Notes under the pieces: generated by a model
The model's input: only the letters and a program-made list of their open reading frames with translations
The model's database searches: none
Told to the model about the DNA's origin: nothing
Shown: positions 60,463-64,000 of the stretch, one piece after another
Layout of the letters: each line of letters starts with the position of its first letter
Position numbering within the stretch: position 1 is the first letter of the stretch
Made by a program: the position numbers and the translations under genes
Assembly: GCF_026212465.1 (NCBI RefSeq)
Contig: NC_080052.1
Location: forward strand, 31,356,326 to 31,420,325
Source of the DNA: Amaranthus tricolor
Taxonomy: Eukaryota; Streptophyta; Magnoliopsida; Caryophyllales; Amaranthaceae
DNA length: 64,000 nucleotides
Reading direction: 5' to 3'

Positions 60463-63400
60463 TGACCACTAAAAAGTGTACATTAAGATGTAATTACATT
60501 TGAGTTCAAAAAAATTAGTTCAATTTAACATAATTAAAATAAATTAAAGTTATTAAACAATCAAATTTTTAACTTGAAAATTATGAGATTGTTTAACTCT
60601 CCATAAATTCTAGTTATTCTTTGACGCAAAATGATTATAACATCATCAAAACAAATCATAAGTTGATATTACCAGGAGTCCATGACATATAAATCAAAGT
60701 CTCATTAAAAAATTTTAATCCAATGGAATTGTGGTAATCAAACTAATCATGCTAAATAAAGTTTATTTGCTATGGCAATAATAATGCAAGATGTTCCTAG
60801 TATTCTTTATTTTGTTTTTAAGAGCTATAATATTGATAATTGCGCAAATAATTCAAAAAATAAAAAATAAAAAATAAAAAATGGTCATTATTTTTGTTTA
60901 TAAAGTAAAAGAGAAACAATAATTGATGTATTGAAATCACTTAACGGTTCATAGTTTAGATTGGAGCACATGTATCCCAATTCCCACATATGTGTAGAAA
61001 CACCATAACCATAATGTAGCCACTTGACATATAAAAAGGTTTTTTTTTTTTTAAATTATTTTAATTTATTGGTGGGGTCTTTGAGGTGATTAGTGGTTAT
61101 TATTTCTTCTAAAAATAATTGTCGCCACATTAAGCCATTGACCCTTAGTTTCTTTTTTAGTGTGTGAGGTCGTATTGACAAGTGGCCTATTAACCCTATA
61201 ATTTTTCTTATTATCGGACATGTTAAGAAAAAAGAAGGGAGATACTAAATAAGAATCGAATATAAAACCTTTTTATTAAAAATATATGCTTTATAAGTGA
61301 GATAAAATTTAATTTTCAATTCCTAATAAAAGTTAAAACAAAAAAGGTTGACATTCAAAAGGATCAAGAAGGTTGAAAAAATTTGAGACTTAAAAGTTAG
61401 TATGAGATAGGAATTAAGATATTTGATTGCCCAATTAAGTATCCAATTTGTTTTAATAGTTTCGAACATTTAAGTCAAAACATAAGTCAAATATGTAGAT
61501 ACAGCGAAAGTAAAAATACTTGATATATAAATATTTAAGATTCAATGAAAATAATTATCATTCATCAAACATTATTTATAACATCACATAACAAATAATT
61601 TATCGTATATTTCAAAGTTAATTATAATCATATTATATAAGCAGTGAAATTATCACGTTCAATTTATAACATTTTTTCATCATAAAATATTGCAAATTCA
61701 TTGAACAGGATGAAGTATTTAAATTACAAATATGACTCAAAATCCATTACTAGTAGTTTTACCAATTACTTGTATTGTGAATTGTGATCAGATGGATTTG
61801 TTTGGGAATTACACGTCACCTAAAGCAAATATTTGGAATGGGATTAAGATTGTACAATAATAACAAAGTGCAATTAGCATCATTAAGTGGCACAGAATGT
61901 CAAAACACATTCATGGACTTCAATTGTGATCATCCAATGAGGATCAACATTGAACATTTGTATGCTTTTCCAGCAATTCTCAACCTCCAATACACCATGT
62001 ATTCTTTGTTCCTTTAATTATTCATATTTTAAATTTCCATGTAAGACTTTTTTTTAATCTAAAACTTATTCAATGATTAATACGATTAAAGAGTAATTTT
62101 AATTTTTTTGAATAAATATATAAATTATGAATTAAGAATTCATTCACTTTCGTGAGCGGAGAATTTTAGGTTGTTTCATATGATTATGAGATATTAATAG
62201 GAACACATATATACCATCTAACTTACATCACCATAATCTAACAAAATCTAGAAAACTAATTTAAAAAGTTATGTACATTGTACATACATTACATCACACA
62301 TGTATACACTCCTTATAAAGCAAACTTTTTTATTTTGAAAATGACAATATCATAATAAATTACTTTGCTATTACTCTTTAGCTAGTTGTTATTGTATGGC
62401 TCAACATTTCTTTCCTAGTGTGTAATGTGTAATTGTAACAATTGAATGTGTTGGGATGAGTTATCCCACATCGATAAATTGAAAATGGTGTGCACGCTTT
62501 ATAAGCTATTAGAGACCTTCTTCCCATTGCCATATGATTTTGGGATGGTATATATCTCCTTGGCTTATGAAGTGTGTGCACTTGTGTCCCCCCGTTAATA
62601 TGCTGGCATTCACAATAAGTCCAGCCTAATTTAACACAATGTTATGTAACTTTACCCCTTGGTGCTATTATAGATTAAAGAATTGCTAATCTAAGCTAAA
62701 AGTAACTTTAAACCAATTATATGTATATAAGAAACTACTCCTTGGTAAAGTTGATAGTGAAATTTGCAAATGACCACTTTGCATCTTCGCAAGGTAAACT
62801 TATAAAGGAATTCATGATAATCTTGATTTTAAACATAGTCTTATTATTAAAACATACATGCTCTTATTTAATTAAGAATTTATTTTTTCAGAAAAAAATA
62901 TTGGATGGAGTTTTTCGGCTCACATAGAAAATAAAAAAGGATTAACAACGTAAATTTATTGCACATTTTCCATTTATCATAAAAAAATTAAATTTAAATA
63001 CGGATCAATAAGTTTAAATAAGATCTAATTTATAAGTGCAAATAAGGGCTTAAATAGTTCAGATAGGTCCAAGGATGATTTACTATTAATCTATCACTAT
63101 TAAAAGATTATATTACACATAAACCCTAAGCAAAAACATCTTCTAAAAAAAAAGAGCGCGAGTTTTAATAAATGATGATTTATAAGTTTCGAATAGTCGC
63201 TCTCTTCAACTAATTTACTTAGGTTGATCGTATAATTTTTGAAATTACGTTAAACATTAGTATCCATTATTGTCATATTTAATCTCATTAATATCACAGT
63301 TATTCTAACTCTACTAAATGGAAAGTAAACAATTGATGGCAATGATGAGCAGCAAAATGTAAAAATCTTTAATATGTCCACTATAACGTAGGGCATGTGC

Positions 63401-64000
63401 CCTAAAAAAGTTTCATGCCCTAAAAAAGTTTCCATCAATAAGCACCATGGGAGGTCCTACACCATGTCTTCAATGCACAATTAACTATCTTATATATAGA
63501 AGTTACAACGCAAATAGTCACAAAAAAATTGGACCATTTTTCTTTAACTTTGCTAGCAAATCCATAGCCTTTTTCTTTTATATCTTCTTTTCCTTATAAT
63601 TAAATAACATCTTAATATCTTATTAAGATCAAGAGATTCCAAACATATAGAAAGAGATGAATATATCCGTTCTTTATAGAACTTCTTTTGATTTATAATG
63701 AATTTATGCACTTTCATAAGGGTATAATCATTGATATATGGATGAAATTCACCACCTTATGTAACCGGGTAAATATAAAGGGCAATATACGACTCACTAT
63801 TATATGAAATACTTTAATGCTATGATCTTGAATCTAAGACCTTATATATTTTATAAGACGCCTAAAAGCATATTATATGGGTTCGAGACTTACATTCTCC
63901 TCTGAATTTCCTCAAGAAATTAGACTTATTAATTAAGAATACTATGATAAGTTCTTTATATAACTAACCATTTTATAACCTATGCAACGTCTTGCTTCTA
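60463..64000. other. gene-free spacer
   Basis: AT-rich with short simple repeats, for example four TAAAAAA units near 60854-60882 and a small direct repeat around CCCTAAAAAAGTTT (about 63402-63432). An open frame at 61784-62017 has some protein-like character (SGTECQNTFMDFNCDHPM) but no recognised family and no partner exons; possibly a worn transposon or gene scrap. Confidence 0.5.
62449..62610 (+). repeat. LTR- or TRIM-like fragment
   Basis: Begins TGTTGGGATGAG, followed by ATCCCACATCGATAAATTG and a CTTTATAAGC TATA-like motif. This is a layout familiar from short plant LTR/TRIM repeats (CCCACATCG then TATAAGC). No 3' terminus or second copy could be fixed. Confidence 0.4.

Overview
This window is nuclear DNA of a flowering plant. 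Its genes have many short exons with GT-AG borders, there are two tRNA-Phe sequences, and the spacers are AT-rich and crowded with LTR retrotransposons, a plant mariner element and MITEs. Dispersed GAGACGGTCTC-type palindromes and the style of the repeats suggest Caryophyllales, perhaps Amaranthaceae, but that is an inference.

Layout. 1-3.1 kb is a repeat-rich spacer with microsatellites and two MITEs. 3.3-11.15 kb holds an RMA-type RING E3 ligase gene (minus strand). Its long inferred 5'-UTR intron carries a nearly intact Copia element with target-site duplication (TSD) ATAAC. 11.44-21.99 kb is one mariner-like element (TA TSD, transposase on minus) split by a coding-free gypsy-type LTR (TSD GTTAC), which is itself split by another LTR in the opposite orientation (TSD GTACC). 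22.9-26.15 kb is an 8-exon gene for a 212-residue coiled-coil protein, best read as the meiotic axis protein ASY4. 26.46-26.67 kb holds a decayed and an intact tRNA-Phe. 27.7-34.7 kb is the 16-exon gene for the second-largest RNA polymerase II subunit (NRPB2, minus). 35.2-37.2 kb holds a minisatellite and TCAGA-type arrays around an ATT/AAT inverted repeat. 38.5-43.8 kb is an intronless callose synthase, CalS11/GSL1-like (minus). 46.3-48.1 kb is a PPR-DYW editing-factor gene (plus), preceded by a tiny TRIM/SMART-like retroelement that contains a hAT MITE. 48.4-51.2 kb is a DUF2921 membrane protein (minus). 52.8-57.3 kb is PHO2/UBC24 (minus), with a row of miR399 sites in its 5' leader. 57.3-64 kb is PHO2 upstream DNA and spacer with MITEs and microsatellites.

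The genes are mostly single-copy housekeeping or regulatory loci and form no pathway. Phosphate homeostasis (PHO2 with its miR399 array) is the clearest regulatory story. From memory, ASY4, the PPR gene and PHO2 resemble a cluster on Arabidopsis chromosome 2, and NRPB2 plus DUF2921 resemble neighbours on chromosome 4, so the window may keep an ancestral gene order. I see no clearly new biochemical system. The most unusual items are the three-layer transposon nest, an unexplained ORF opposite the mariner transposase, the miR399 array, and the miniature retroelement directly upstream of the PPR gene.
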